This document shows, one piece after another, positions 39,492 to 49,245 of a DNA stretch of 64,000 bases; position 1 is the first letter of the stretch, and the number at the start of each line of letters is the position of its first letter. The stretch spans positions 62,001 through 126,000 of the forward strand of contig NZ_JAQTLS010000007.1 of assembly GCF_028714775.1 (NCBI RefSeq), in the 5' to 3' direction. The notes under the pieces were generated by a model. It was not told the origin of the DNA, searched no databases, and worked only from the letters and a program-made list of their open reading frames with translations. This DNA is from Thiothrix sp. GTDB lineage: Bacteria; Pseudomonadota; Gammaproteobacteria; Thiotrichales; Thiotrichaceae. The translations under genes and the position numbers were made by a program.

Positions 39492-40187
39492 ATGAAGAAA
39501 CAGATTCTGTGTGTTGAAGACGAAGCGGGTATCCGCAACATGATCCGTTTTTCCCTAGAGCGTGAAGGTTACTCAGTCATGGAAGCCGCTGATGCCAGCC
39601 ATGCACGCGCCCAAGTTGCCGAATCGCTGCCCGACCTGATGCTGATTGACTGGATGTTGCCAGACCTTTCTGGCCCGGAACTGGTCAAACGTTTCCGCCG
39701 CGATGAATTGACCCGCGACATCCCCATCATCATGCTCACCGCCAAAGCCGAAGAAGAAGACATGATCTACGGGCTGGATGCTGGGGCCGACGATTACCTC
39801 GCCAAGCCCGTTTCGCTGAAAAACCTCAATGCCCGCATCAAAGCCTTGCTGCGCCGTACCGAAGGCTTCGACGAACAGCATTCTATCAGTGCCGGACGCC
39901 TACACCTGAACCAAGATGCACACCAATTACGCATCGGCAATGAACCCGTACACCTCGGCACAACCGAATACCGCCTGCTGGAATTTTTCATGCAACATCC
40001 GGGCAAGGTGTATTCCCGCGCCCAACTGCTGGATTTTGTCTGGGGGCAAACCACCTATATTGAGGAACGCACCGTGGATGTACACGTGCTGCGCTTACGC
40101 AAAACCCTCAAGCAATACGACGCGGAACAAGCTATCCAAACAGTGCGTGGGGCTGGCTACCTGTTCAGCACGGAGAATGCCGCATGA
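39492..40187 (+). CDS. phoB: Phosphate regulon response regulator PhoB
   Basis: A 231-residue OmpR-type regulator. Receiver domain with phospho-acceptor Asp in MLIDWMLPDLSG (about residue 54) and the conserved Lys in DDYLAKPVS. C-terminal winged helix with TTEYRLLEFFMQHPGKVYSR and ERTVDVHVLRLRK. It overlaps phoR by ATGA. I looked for a Pho box upstream and found only a weak candidate. Confidence 0.92.
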   Translation: MKKQILCVEDEAGIRNMIRFSLEREGYSVMEAADASHARAQVAESLPDLMLIDWMLPDLSGPELVKRFRRDELTRDIPIIMLTAKAEEEDMIYGLDAGADDYLAKPVSLKNLNARIKALLRRTEGFDEQHSISAGRLHLNQDAHQLRIGNEPVHLGTTEYRLLEFFMQHPGKVYSRAQLLDFVWGQTTYIEERTVDVHVLRLRKTLKQYDAEQAIQTVRGAGYLFSTENAA

Positions 40188-41473
40188 CCGATTACTGGAA
40201 TCTTGAAATCCGCCGCGTCGTTTGGGTCATCGGTTCCGGCATTGTGCTGGGGCTGCTCAGTGGTCACTGGGCACTGGCATTGCTGGCGGTTTCCTTCGGC
40301 TATATCGGCTGGACGCTATTCAAGCTGCGCCAGTTACAACGCTGGCTGATCAATGGGCAAAACCCCGACGACATGCCCGACAGCGATGGCGCGTGGGAAC
40401 AGATTGCCTACCTCATCCACAAAGCCCAGCAAAAAAGCGCCAACCGCAAGCAAAAGCAACAGGAATTGCTGATGCGTTTCAACAACATCCTCTCGGTGTT
40501 GCCGGACGCTGCGATCTTGTTGGACGGGGACAACCACATCCAGTGGGCGAACAAATCCGCCGCCGCGCTGTTGGCAATCAATGAAAAAACCGACATCGGG
40601 CAACGCATCGACAATCTGGTGCGCAACCCGTGCCTGCACAATGCCTTGGTGGAAAACAGCGATAAGGAAATCCGCTTCACTGCCCCGCGTAACGACAACC
40701 TTACCCTGCAAGCACGTCTCCTGCCGGTACAAGGTGGCTTACGCTTGCTGAATGTGCGCGACATCAGCCAACGCATCCAATTACAGAAAACCCGTAAAGC
40801 CTTTATTGCCAACGCCTCGCACGAGCTGCGCACCCCGCTGACCGTGCTGATGGGCTATATGGAATTGTTTGAAAGCGACCCCGAATTGCCCATGCATTTG
40901 ATCCCACCGCTCCAGCAATCGCGTGAGCAAGCGGAACGGATGCAGCAAATCATCAACGATATGTTGGCGCTCTCGCGACTGGAAAACCAAGAAATGGCAC
41001 CGCTATCAGGCAAAAAAGTGGTGATGGACGAATTGCTGGAAAGTGCTGCCATGGCCATCCGCGATACGTTCGCCAGCGATACCCACACGCTCGAAACGCA
41101 GATTGAGCCGGGTATTAATATCAATGGCATAGAAAAAGACATCGCCAGCGTCGTCACCAACTTACTGGCAAACGCCGTCAGGCACACCCCGCCGGGTACG
41201 CATATCCGGCTAGTGTGGAAACGCAAAAAATCCGGTCACGCCTGCCTTTACATCGAAGACGACGGCCCCGGCATCCCCAAAGCGCATATCCCGCACCTGA
41301 CCGAACGTTTTTACCGCGTCGATAACGGGCGTGCGCGTGAAAGTGGCGGCACAGGGCTAGGGCTTGCCATCGTCAAACACGTCATGCAACACCATAACGG
41401 CTACCTGACCATCAAGAGCAAACCGGGGTTCACGTACTTCCAGGCTTGTTTCCCGCCGTTTCGGGTGTTGTAA
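40184..41473 (+). CDS. phoR: Phosphate regulon sensor kinase PhoR
   Basis: A 429-residue histidine kinase. Two membrane segments at residues about 10-45 without a large periplasmic loop, a PAS domain near 95-195, HisKA with FIANASHELRTPLTVLMGYM (phospho-acceptor His near 212), and HATPase with NLLANAVRHTPPG, EDDGPGIP and GGTGLGLAIVKHV. The layout is that of PhoR. Translationally coupled to phoB. A 32-nt hairpin follows 7 bp after its stop. Confidence 0.93.
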   Translation: MTDYWNLEIRRVVWVIGSGIVLGLLSGHWALALLAVSFGYIGWTLFKLRQLQRWLINGQNPDDMPDSDGAWEQIAYLIHKAQQKSANRKQKQQELLMRFNNILSVLPDAAILLDGDNHIQWANKSAAALLAINEKTDIGQRIDNLVRNPCLHNALVENSDKEIRFTAPRNDNLTLQARLLPVQGGLRLLNVRDISQRIQLQKTRKAFIANASHELRTPLTVLMGYMELFESDPELPMHLIPPLQQSREQAERMQQIINDMLALSRLENQEMAPLSGKKVVMDELLESAAMAIRDTFASDTHTLETQIEPGININGIEKDIASVVTNLLANAVRHTPPGTHIRLVWKRKKSGHACLYIEDDGPGIPKAHIPHLTERFYRVDNGRARESGGTGLGLAIVKHVMQHHNGYLTIKSKPGFTYFQACFPPFRVL

Positions 41474-41480
41474 ATCCCCA

Positions 41481-41512
41481 AAGCCCTTATAGGCCACAAT
41501 CTGTAAGGGCTT
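41481..41512 (+). terminator. 32-nt hairpin after phoR; inverted twin at 51910-51941
   Basis: AAGCCCTTA and TAAGGGCTT make a 9-bp stem. No T-run follows on the + strand, so it would be a weak intrinsic terminator. The reverse complement of 51910-51941 matches it at 30 of 32 positions, so the CRISPR-Cas locus is bracketed by inverted copies of one element. Confidence 0.6.
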
Positions 41513-41563
41513 CCCAATACATTGTGATAAAATCGGGCATCTACAGAATCTTGGAATTTGCTG

Positions 41564-44017
41564 ATGCTATCTGCCCTCTTGCAGCGTGATCCCTTTCCTT
41601 GGCAACAACGCCTGTTTGAACAATTTATTACAGGCAAAATCCCTTCAGCTTTGGACTTGCCGACGGGAACAGGCAAAACCTCCGTGATCACCATTTGGCT
41701 TGCGGCATTAGCAACACAAGCATTGCACGGCAAACCAACCCTGCCCCGCCGTCTGGTTTACATCGTTAACCGCCGCACCATCGTTGACCAAGCCACCCGC
41801 GAAACCGAACGCCTGTTAGCACGTTTGCAAGCCCCCGAACTGGCACAAGCACGGACTGCATTGCAAACACTTGCCGCCATTCCCGCCACTGACCCGGTTG
41901 CTGCCAGCACCTTGCGCGGTGAATTGGCGGATAACGGTGAATGGAAAACTGACCCAGCCCGCCCTGCCATTGTGTTAGGCACGGTAGACATGGTGTTGAG
42001 CAAACTGCTTTTCCGGGGTTATGGCGATGGCAAACGCAAACGGGTTATCCATGCGGGCTTGCTGGGGCATGACACCTTGCTGGTACACGATGAATCGCAC
42101 CTTGTTCCCGCTGCCTGTAACACCTTGCGGCATTTGGTTGGCCTAAACCGCAGCCTGCACCTGATCAACCTTTCCGCTACCCAACGGGGCGAATCCAGCG
42201 CACCGTTCCAACTGGATTTGGCAGATTTAGCCCACCCAGTCCTGATGCAACGCACCCAAGCGCATAAACGACTGAACGTATTACCACCTGCAAAAGACGA
42301 AAAATCACGCTTACAAACTGTCGTTGATTGCGCATTACAGCACCGCGATAAGGCTACAACGGTCGTGGTGTTCCTGTACGACATCCGCAGCGTCCAGCAA
42401 GTCTATGTGCAATTGGAAAAGCAGGTCGGCAAAGACAATATCCTGATTTTGGCAGGCAGGTTGCGCGGCTATGAGCGTGACCAATTGGTGAAAACGCCAC
42501 TGTGGCAACGTTTCTCGCCAGAAAGCCAACCTACCGAAACACCCGCACACACGGCTTACCTGATCACCACCTCTGCCGGGGAAGTCGGGGTTGATTTGGA
42601 TGCGGAACATGCCGTGGCGGACTTGGCGACATTGGATTCCATGATCCAGCGTTTCGGGCGGGTGAATCGGCGCGGCGAATCGAAAACCAGCCAAATTGAT
42701 GTGGTTTACAGCGAAAAACAGTTCGGCGACAAATACCGGGGAACGCAATTACAGGCAACCTTGGGCTATTTGAATGCGCTCAATCACGACGCTTCACCTG
42801 CACAACTGGCGCGTTTTGCCAAACCTGCCGAAGCTTTTCCGGCTGAACCTGCCAGCCCTGAACTGGATGCGTGGATAGTGGATGAACTCAGTGCCACATC
42901 CTTGCCTTGCCGTTACCCTGTGCGGGATTTCATCCACGGGTTGGGAGCCGAACAATCCACGATCAACTTGCTGTGGCGCAAAGACCTTGACCGGATGCAA
43001 AGCTGGCAAACGGGTGATTGGTTGGAAGATTACCTTGATCTGTTGCCCATCCATACAGCGGAACAAGTGCATTTGCCCTTGAGTGCTGCCAAAACATTGC
43101 TGGCTGGACTCTTGGAAAAATCCGACAAGCACACGTTGAACCTGTTGGCATTAGCTGATGAAACTCCTGATTGGCTACCCGTACAAGAAGTAACTGCGGC
43201 GCTGGAACATTACCACACCTTAATCTTGCCGTGCGTATTGGGTGGTTTGAACGTCAAAGGGATGCCAGATGAAACCCATAGCGCACCTGTCAGCGATGTG
43301 TTGGAGCAAGCTACCAACCTACGCCGCTACTGGTCAGATGCCAAACCGCCAACGGATGCCGATAATTTTCCACGCCGAGGCCGTATCACTCCGCCATTGG
43401 ATGAAAACAGCGAGACGGAACGGCCTTCGTTGATCATATTGAGCCGGGTTGATTTGAAACAAGATAACGACTTGAGCTACCTGTCGGTCACAATGGGCTT
43501 ACAGGAACATCTCAATCAGGCAGAAAACTTTGCTCGCCGGATTGTGCAGGCATTAGCGTTACCCGATGCGTTGGCAGAAGCCGTGATATTGGCGGCACGC
43601 TGGCATGACAAGGGCAAAGACCGGACTTGCTGGCAACAAGCCATCGGAAATAAAGACCTGCAAACACCATTGGCAAAAACCGGACATGGACGTTATGACC
43701 ATACCCGCGCCCAAGGCTATCGGCATGAATTCAGTTCGCTGCTGGATGCACTGGGCGATGAAACCATCCAACAACACCCTTTGCGTGAACTGATCCTGCA
43801 TTTGATCGTGTCGCATCACGGCTGGGGAAGGCCGCACGTCCCGGAACGCGGTTGGGACAGACCCAAAGGCTACCGCACCAACCAGCAAGCCGCGCTGGAC
43901 GTGATGAACCGCTTTGACCGCTGCCAACAAGATTACGGCTGGTGGCAACTGGCATGGCTGGAAGCTTTGCTGGGTGCTGCGGATGTATTGGCCTCCATTG
44001 GGGAGAAAAAGCCATGA
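41564..44017 (+). CDS. cas3: Cas3 helicase-nuclease, type I-G (I-U) form
   Basis: An 817-residue effector nuclease with helicase first and HD domain last, the order typical of type I-G. Walker A is DLPTGTGKTS (residues about 31-40), the DEAH-type box reads HDESHL, motif III LSATQ, and motif VI QRFGRVNRRG. The C-terminal HD nuclease begins at AARWHDKGKD near residue 678, with VSHHGWGR as a later metal-ligand candidate. It unwinds and degrades DNA marked by Cascade. The ATG at 41564 is the first reasonable start. It overlaps the next gene by ATGA. Confidence 0.93.
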   Translation: MLSALLQRDPFPWQQRLFEQFITGKIPSALDLPTGTGKTSVITIWLAALATQALHGKPTLPRRLVYIVNRRTIVDQATRETERLLARLQAPELAQARTALQTLAAIPATDPVAASTLRGELADNGEWKTDPARPAIVLGTVDMVLSKLLFRGYGDGKRKRVIHAGLLGHDTLLVHDESHLVPAACNTLRHLVGLNRSLHLINLSATQRGESSAPFQLDLADLAHPVLMQRTQAHKRLNVLPPAKDEKSRLQTVVDCALQHRDKATTVVVFLYDIRSVQQVYVQLEKQVGKDNILILAGRLRGYERDQLVKTPLWQRFSPESQPTETPAHTAYLITTSAGEVGVDLDAEHAVADLATLDSMIQRFGRVNRRGESKTSQIDVVYSEKQFGDKYRGTQLQATLGYLNALNHDASPAQLARFAKPAEAFPAEPASPELDAWIVDELSATSLPCRYPVRDFIHGLGAEQSTINLLWRKDLDRMQSWQTGDWLEDYLDLLPIHTAEQVHLPLSAAKTLLAGLLEKSDKHTLNLLALADETPDWLPVQEVTAALEHYHTLILPCVLGGLNVKGMPDETHSAPVSDVLEQATNLRRYWSDAKPPTDADNFPRRGRITPPLDENSETERPSLIILSRVDLKQDNDLSYLSVTMGLQEHLNQAENFARRIVQALALPDALAEAVILAARWHDKGKDRTCWQQAIGNKDLQTPLAKTGHGRYDHTRAQGYRHEFSSLLDALGDETIQQHPLRELILHLIVSHHGWGRPHVPERGWDRPKGYRTNQQAALDVMNRFDRCQQDYGWWQLAWLEALLGAADVLASIGEKKP

Positions 44018-44712
44018 TTACACTGGAAAACCTAACCCTGAGTAATCCCGGTGAAGTACTGGCAGTCTGCGGCCTATTCGTGCTGGCAACCCGCCAAGAC
44101 CGCGAGGCAACGCTGGCATGGACAGACAACGGCGCAGTGATCGCAACCGCCCAAACGTTGGAAACGCTATTGCAAACCGTTGTGGATGCCAGCCTCAAAT
44201 TTAACGACAACGGCGTGGGGCAAGAGCCAACCCACATCTCGCTCGGCACTTTCACCCTCGACTGGTGGACAAGCAAAGCGCCGCGCAGCAAGTTTTGGGC
44301 GGGGCGAGTTACCGCTGCAACCTTGATTCCCAAGCTGCATAAAGCCTGTCAGGAATTGGGCATCATCGACTGGCGGGCGTCAGTCGCTTGCGACCAAACC
44401 TACGGCATTGACCCATATGCAGTTTGGACTGCCATTGACCTTGGCTGGTCGCCCAATAACCAAGATGCCAATATTTCTGCACGCCCTTGGATAGAGTTGC
44501 TTGCCATCATCGGCGTGCAAGGTTTTTCCCCCATCATTGCCTCGCGCCAATTGCATTATCACCTGTGGCAAACCCCGCTCACGTTACTGCCCGCCCGTTT
44601 GGTTTTTCGCGGCGCAAGCAAACAGGGTGTGCCAATAGACAATCAGCACTGGCAAGCTACCGTCCTGAAAAAGGGCAAATTCAGTGTTACCCAATTCGCT
44701 AACAAGGAGTAA
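44014..44712 (+). CDS. Type I-G-specific CRISPR protein (Csx14/Csb3-like; GSU0052 position)
   Basis: A 232-residue protein between cas3 and cas7. It has no motif I can name; LTLSNPGEVLAVCGL at the N-terminus, DWWTSKAPRSKFWAG near residue 85 and PWIELLAIIGVQGF near 166 are its most distinctive stretches. In Geobacter-type I-G loci this slot holds a subtype-specific protein called Csx14, Csb3 or a Cas3-extension protein; the naming in memory is not clear-cut. It is far too small for the usual large subunit Csx17/Cas8, yet is the only candidate for that role here. ATGA-coupled to cas3. Confidence 0.6.
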   Translation: MITLENLTLSNPGEVLAVCGLFVLATRQDREATLAWTDNGAVIATAQTLETLLQTVVDASLKFNDNGVGQEPTHISLGTFTLDWWTSKAPRSKFWAGRVTAATLIPKLHKACQELGIIDWRASVACDQTYGIDPYAVWTAIDLGWSPNNQDANISARPWIELLAIIGVQGFSPIIASRQLHYHLWQTPLTLLPARLVFRGASKQGVPIDNQHWQATVLKKGKFSVTQFANKE

Positions 44713-44718
44713 TCCCGC

Positions 44719-45741
44719 ATGTCTTCATACGCTTCCAACCTTTCCCTGCTGCTTGATGGTTCTGTCGCTGCTTTGGTCGTGCAGGAAGGCTTGCGCCCAA
44801 TCAATGGCAATGTGATTTTTCCGCCGACGTATGCGGGTGAGAAATCCGGCGATAAGTCCCGTTACAATTTGAACCCAACCCGCAATGGCACGTTGACCAC
44901 GGTAGACAGCATCCCATCGCAGGCGAACCGGATTGAGCCGCTCTTCATGCAAGCGCCCTACGCCGCGCTCGTTCCGCAAGTCACGGTCAAAGCGGGTACG
45001 CATACCGCCAACTTGTTGGAAATGGGGCATCGCTTGGCAGATGCCGCCATCCGTTTCACCGCGCTTGGTGAAACCATCAACGGGGCGTTTGAACAATATC
45101 GCCTGCACGGCAATGCAATCCCACTGGCGAAACTGGGGCCGACTTCGCTGATTTTTGGTGTTTGGGATTCGCGCAATACCCACACCAAAGTGCCGCGCCT
45201 GTTGAACGCTGAAATCACCGCTACCGATGTTGAGCCGCTGCAAAAACTCAGTCAGTTCACCCCCACGTTTGAATACACCGACATTGGTATCGACGAAAAA
45301 GAGCAAAAGAAAGCCGCCGAAGTCGGGCTGGCGCATGTACCAAATGCCGGATTGGGTGGCGTGGTCGTGCATGGTGCTATCCAACGCACGGTTACGTTGA
45401 ATCTGGCGGGTTTGCGGGCATTCCGGGGTGAAACGGATGAGCAAACCCCAGCCCTGCAAAACTACCTGCTGGGCTTGGCATTGCTGGCAACTTACGCCCC
45501 CGTTGATTACAACCTGCGCCAAGGCTGCCATCTGGTACGCAATCCAGAACAAGCTTGCAACACCCGCCTGATCCGCCAAGACGGCACGGAAGAAACGCTG
45601 GCATTGAGCCTCGACAGTATTTTGGCGTTTGCCAGTCAAGCCGCCGCTGCCTTTGGTGTGGGTGAAAACCGCGAACTGGCATTTGATACCAAACAGGTTA
45701 AGGACGCGATCAAAAAGGCCAGCGGCAAAGGTAATGAGTGA
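44719..45741 (+). CDS. csb1: Cas7 (Csb1/GSU0053 family), Cascade backbone subunit
   Basis: A 340-residue RAMP protein that coats the crRNA as the repeating backbone of the type I-G complex. I recognise it by SLLLDGSVAALVVQEGLRP, the early NRIEPLFM, SLIFGVWDSR and RLRQGCHLV-type (NLRQGCHLV) stretches and by position. It starts 6 bp after the previous gene with AAGGAG upstream. It overlaps csb2 by TGATG. A full-length ORF on the opposite strand here is a shadow. Confidence 0.85.
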   Translation: MSSYASNLSLLLDGSVAALVVQEGLRPINGNVIFPPTYAGEKSGDKSRYNLNPTRNGTLTTVDSIPSQANRIEPLFMQAPYAALVPQVTVKAGTHTANLLEMGHRLADAAIRFTALGETINGAFEQYRLHGNAIPLAKLGPTSLIFGVWDSRNTHTKVPRLLNAEITATDVEPLQKLSQFTPTFEYTDIGIDEKEQKKAAEVGLAHVPNAGLGGVVVHGAIQRTVTLNLAGLRAFRGETDEQTPALQNYLLGLALLATYAPVDYNLRQGCHLVRNPEQACNTRLIRQDGTEETLALSLDSILAFASQAAAAFGVGENRELAFDTKQVKDAIKKASGKGNE

Positions 45742-47234
45742 TGGCATGGCTTAACCTGTATGTCCGTTACCCCGGCATGAGCTATCACGGGGCGGAATGG
45801 CCTCCGTCACCGTTCAAGCTGATGCAAGCATTGATTGCCGGGTTCAATCAGGGGCGCAACCGTTCACAACCCGCAGCGGATTTTGAATCCGCCGTCCGTT
45901 GGCTGGAACAACAAAATCCGCCGTGGATTGATGCGCCCGACAGTGAACAGGGTACAACGCTGACCGTTGCCGTTCCCAATAACGAAGACAATCTGACAAT
46001 GGCAGCATGGGCGGGTGGAAAGCCGGAATCCGCCAACACCAGAGCCAAACGCAATGCGCTGAAAGATGTGCCGCAACGGTTTTTGCAGACCGACAAGCCA
46101 CTCGCTTACCACTGGCAAATTGCCCCAGAAGATGAGGCCATCGCGCAACAAATAGCCACTTACGCCCAACGCATCACCAGTTTGGGGCGCGGCATTGATA
46201 TGGTGGTTGCGTGGGGTAATGTCAGCGCGGAAGACCCGGCGGTTTCCAGCCAGTGCTACTTGCCGCAACACGCGGGTGTCGCTTTGCGCGTCCCTGTTCC
46301 GGGTAGCTTTGACGCTTTGGAAGCGCGGTATCAGGCACAATTCAAGCCGCGTTCTGGCAATGTTTGGGTGGTTGGATTACCGCCGCTGTATTACGGCACT
46401 GCCCGCTACCAACGCGCTGACCAACCCACGGGCAAACCTTACATCGCGTTCCAGTTGCTTGAATTGCACGGCAAAGGTTTCTGGGTACGGGATGCCCGCC
46501 AAGCGGATGAAGTCACGGCGATGATGCGCCATTCACTCAACAAGGCGTTAGAGGGTGAGTTGCAAGACCCGGCAGCGGTCACGCAATGGATGGGGCATGG
46601 TGAAAAAGATGAGCGGCGTTTGCAGGTTTTGCCCTTACCGAGCATTGGGCATGAGCATGTGGATGGCTTGATCCGGCGCGTGATGGTGACAGGTTCGGAT
46701 GCGGGATTGCTGGAACGTTTGGCGTGGATGCTGGAAGGTAGCGAACTGCTCAAAGATGGTAAACCGATGGCGCGGCTGGTGCGGGTATTTGGCGATGATA
46801 CGGTGGTCGGGCTATACACGGGTGAATTTCATGCCCAGCGCAAACTGCCAACTTGCGAATGGGTCAGCGTTACCCCCGTTGTCATGCCGGGTTTTGACCA
46901 TCACGGCAAACGTACCGCCAAACTGATGCGCGAAGCCTTAAAGCAGGCGGGTTTGCCTGAACCGCTGGAAATGGAGGTATCCGCCGCACCTTATCAGCGC
47001 CACGGGTATCGGGCGGGCAGCTATGCAACACCGGATTACTTGCGGCAATATCCGCAGTACCATGTACGCATCCGTTGGGCAGAGCCGCAAAAAGGCGCAT
47101 TGGCAATCGGCGCGGGGCGCTTCCGAGGCATGGGGTTATTGTATCCGCCCATCATGGCGCGAACGTCAAGCGATAGGCACAATGAGGCAGGGTTCGCACC
47201 AAACAATAACCCATTGGTTAATTATGACTTTTAA
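45741..47234 (+). CDS. csb2: Cas5-Cas6 fusion (Csb2/GSU0054 family)
   Basis: A 497-residue protein defining the I-G (I-U) subtype. The N-terminal WLNLYVRYPGMSYHGAEWPP is the Cas5-like opening; the C-terminal third (GFDHHGKRTAKLMREAL, then GALAIGAGRFRGMGLLYP with a Gly-rich loop) is Cas6-like, expected to cut the precursor crRNA. It is the last cas gene; the leader and array follow after 112 bp. GTG at 45738 is an alternative start. Confidence 0.88.
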   Translation: MAWLNLYVRYPGMSYHGAEWPPSPFKLMQALIAGFNQGRNRSQPAADFESAVRWLEQQNPPWIDAPDSEQGTTLTVAVPNNEDNLTMAAWAGGKPESANTRAKRNALKDVPQRFLQTDKPLAYHWQIAPEDEAIAQQIATYAQRITSLGRGIDMVVAWGNVSAEDPAVSSQCYLPQHAGVALRVPVPGSFDALEARYQAQFKPRSGNVWVVGLPPLYYGTARYQRADQPTGKPYIAFQLLELHGKGFWVRDARQADEVTAMMRHSLNKALEGELQDPAAVTQWMGHGEKDERRLQVLPLPSIGHEHVDGLIRRVMVTGSDAGLLERLAWMLEGSELLKDGKPMARLVRVFGDDTVVGLYTGEFHAQRKLPTCEWVSVTPVVMPGFDHHGKRTAKLMREALKQAGLPEPLEMEVSAAPYQRHGYRAGSYATPDYLRQYPQYHVRIRWAEPQKGALAIGAGRFRGMGLLYPPIMARTSSDRHNEAGFAPNNNPLVNYDF

Positions 47235-47346
47235 GCAATCCGCAGATACACAGAAAACGATCAGGCAAATAATCGTTGCTGCAACAAAGTGGGTTCGCGC
47301 AAAATCAAGCTGTTCTTCTTTAAAAATAGAGTGCTGGAAAGTAGCT
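47235..47346 (+). promoter_or_regulatory. CRISPR leader
   Basis: The 112 bp between csb2 and the first repeat are AT-rich toward the array (CTTCTTTAAAAATAGAG). The degenerate repeats are at the other end of the array (51.4-51.5 kb), so this is the leader side and transcription runs on the + strand. No promoter box stands out. Confidence 0.65.
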
Positions 47347-47812
47347 GTAATCCCGGAGCGTTGAGTTCCGGTTCTGTTGAAGTCTGCCAAGGTGACGTTT
47401 ATCCGTGAGGTAGTTGCAGTAATCCCGGAGCGTTGAGTTCCGGTTCTGTTGAAGTCCGACGGTCAAGCACTGTCAGGTATTTAATCCCCGTAATCCCGGA
47501 GCGTTGAGTTCCGGTTCTGTTGAAGTAAGCCCATGGGGACAATCATGGATATTTGTTTTGGTAATCCCGGAGCGTTGAGTTCCGGTTCTGTTGAAGTAGT
47601 ATCCATTCCTGATTCCGGTCGATACCAGCGCAGTAATCCCGGAGCGTTGAGTTCCGGTTCTGTTGAAGTTATGACGAATGGGTGTGGGAGCAGCACGTCC
47701 ATCGGTAATCCCGGAGCGTTGAGTTCCGGTTCTGTTGAAGTATCATTTGCTTTTGTGAGCAGGGGGTTTTTCCGGGTAATCCCGGAGCGTTGAGTTCCGG
47801 TTCTGTTGAAGT

Positions 47813-49245
47813 ACCACGCAAGCGGCTGGCGAAATCATCAGCGGTGGTAATCCCGGAGCGTTGAGTTCCGGTTCTGTTGAAGTACCGGCATCGCGGTAGG
47901 GCTATGGCTATCAGCGCAAGTAATCCCGGAGCGTTGAGTTCCGGTTCTGTTGAAGTTTGAGCGCCTACATCGACGTGCGCCAAGGTCGTCGTAATCCCGG
48001 AGCGTTGAGTTCCGGTTCTGTTGAAGTAGGAGAATCATAATGTTACATCTAAACAAAGAAATGTAATCCCGGAGCGTTGAGTTCCGGTTCTGTTGAAGTA
48101 GCGAAGTAGCAGCCAACCCAGTAGGCCATGCTGGTAATCCCGGAGCGTTGAGTTCCGGTTCTGTTGAAGTTACCAAAAGGACATCTATCATGACTTACCA
48201 AGAAAGTAATCCCGGAGCGTTGAGTTCCGGTTCTGTTGAAGTCACACCGCCTCCCGCACCTCATCAAGCGTGGAAAGTAATCCCGGAGCGTTGAGTTCCG
48301 GTTCTGTTGAAGTCGCACCGAAACCACCCGCGCCCACGCCATCGCCTAGTAATCCCGGAGCGTTGAGTTCCGGTTCTGTTGAAGTCGCGCCCTTTGTCGA
48401 TATTCCACGGCAAATAACTTGTAATCCCGGAGCGTTGAGTTCCGGTTCTGTTGAAGTAAACCGCAAACGCGGGACGAAAGCCGACATCGCCGGGTAATCC
48501 CGGAGCGTTGAGTTCCGGTTCTGTTGAAGTAAACGCTGCGTTTCTATTGTATGCCGGTCGTTTGAGTAATCCCGGAGCGTTGAGTTCCGGTTCTGTTGAA
48601 GTAGGAACAATCTCCTTATCATCATCCACCGCAAACGGTAATCCCGGAGCGTTGAGTTCCGGTTCTGTTGAAGTAGCCTGCCAATGTCAATTCACCCGGG
48701 CGTGATTTGTAATCCCGGAGCGTTGAGTTCCGGTTCTGTTGAAGTCGCCGTTTAGTGTAAACGTCGGTGTTCCGCCATCGTAATCCCGGAGCGTTGAGTT
48801 CCGGTTCTGTTGAAGTATCTCCTGCGTGTGTAAAAACTCTTTGAAGGCGGGTAATCCCGGAGCGTTGAGTTCCGGTTCTGTTGAAGTTTGTCCAACCACG
48901 GCTTCCAGTACCCAATAACCCGTAATCCCGGAGCGTTGAGTTCCGGTTCTGTTGAAGTGCCCGTTGCGCCATCGACCGCACCCGCCCACGAGCGTAATCC
49001 CGGAGCGTTGAGTTCCGGTTCTGTTGAAGTTGTCGGGGGTGTGTAATGGCTGAACCAGTAAAGGGTAATCCCGGAGCGTTGAGTTCCGGTTCTGTTGAAG
49101 TGCCCGTTGCGCCATCGACCGCACCCGCCCACGAGCGTAATCCCGGAGCGTTGAGTTCCGGTTCTGTTGAAGTTAACATCTCTATACCTCTGGGATTACA
49201 TCCCCTAAGTAATCCCGGAGCGTTGAGTTCCGGTTCTGTTGAAGT
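47813..49245 (+). repeat. 1433-bp CRISPR block, copy 1 (spacers 7-26)
   Basis: Twenty spacer-repeat units. The same sequence follows immediately at 49246-50678. Every spacer I compared is identical between the copies, and the order is unchanged. Confidence 0.93.

Noticed and set aside
44725-45747. A 340-codon ORF antisense to csb1
   Set aside because: It mirrors the csb1 gene, has no recognisable motif, and csb1 is clearly coding and linked to csb2.
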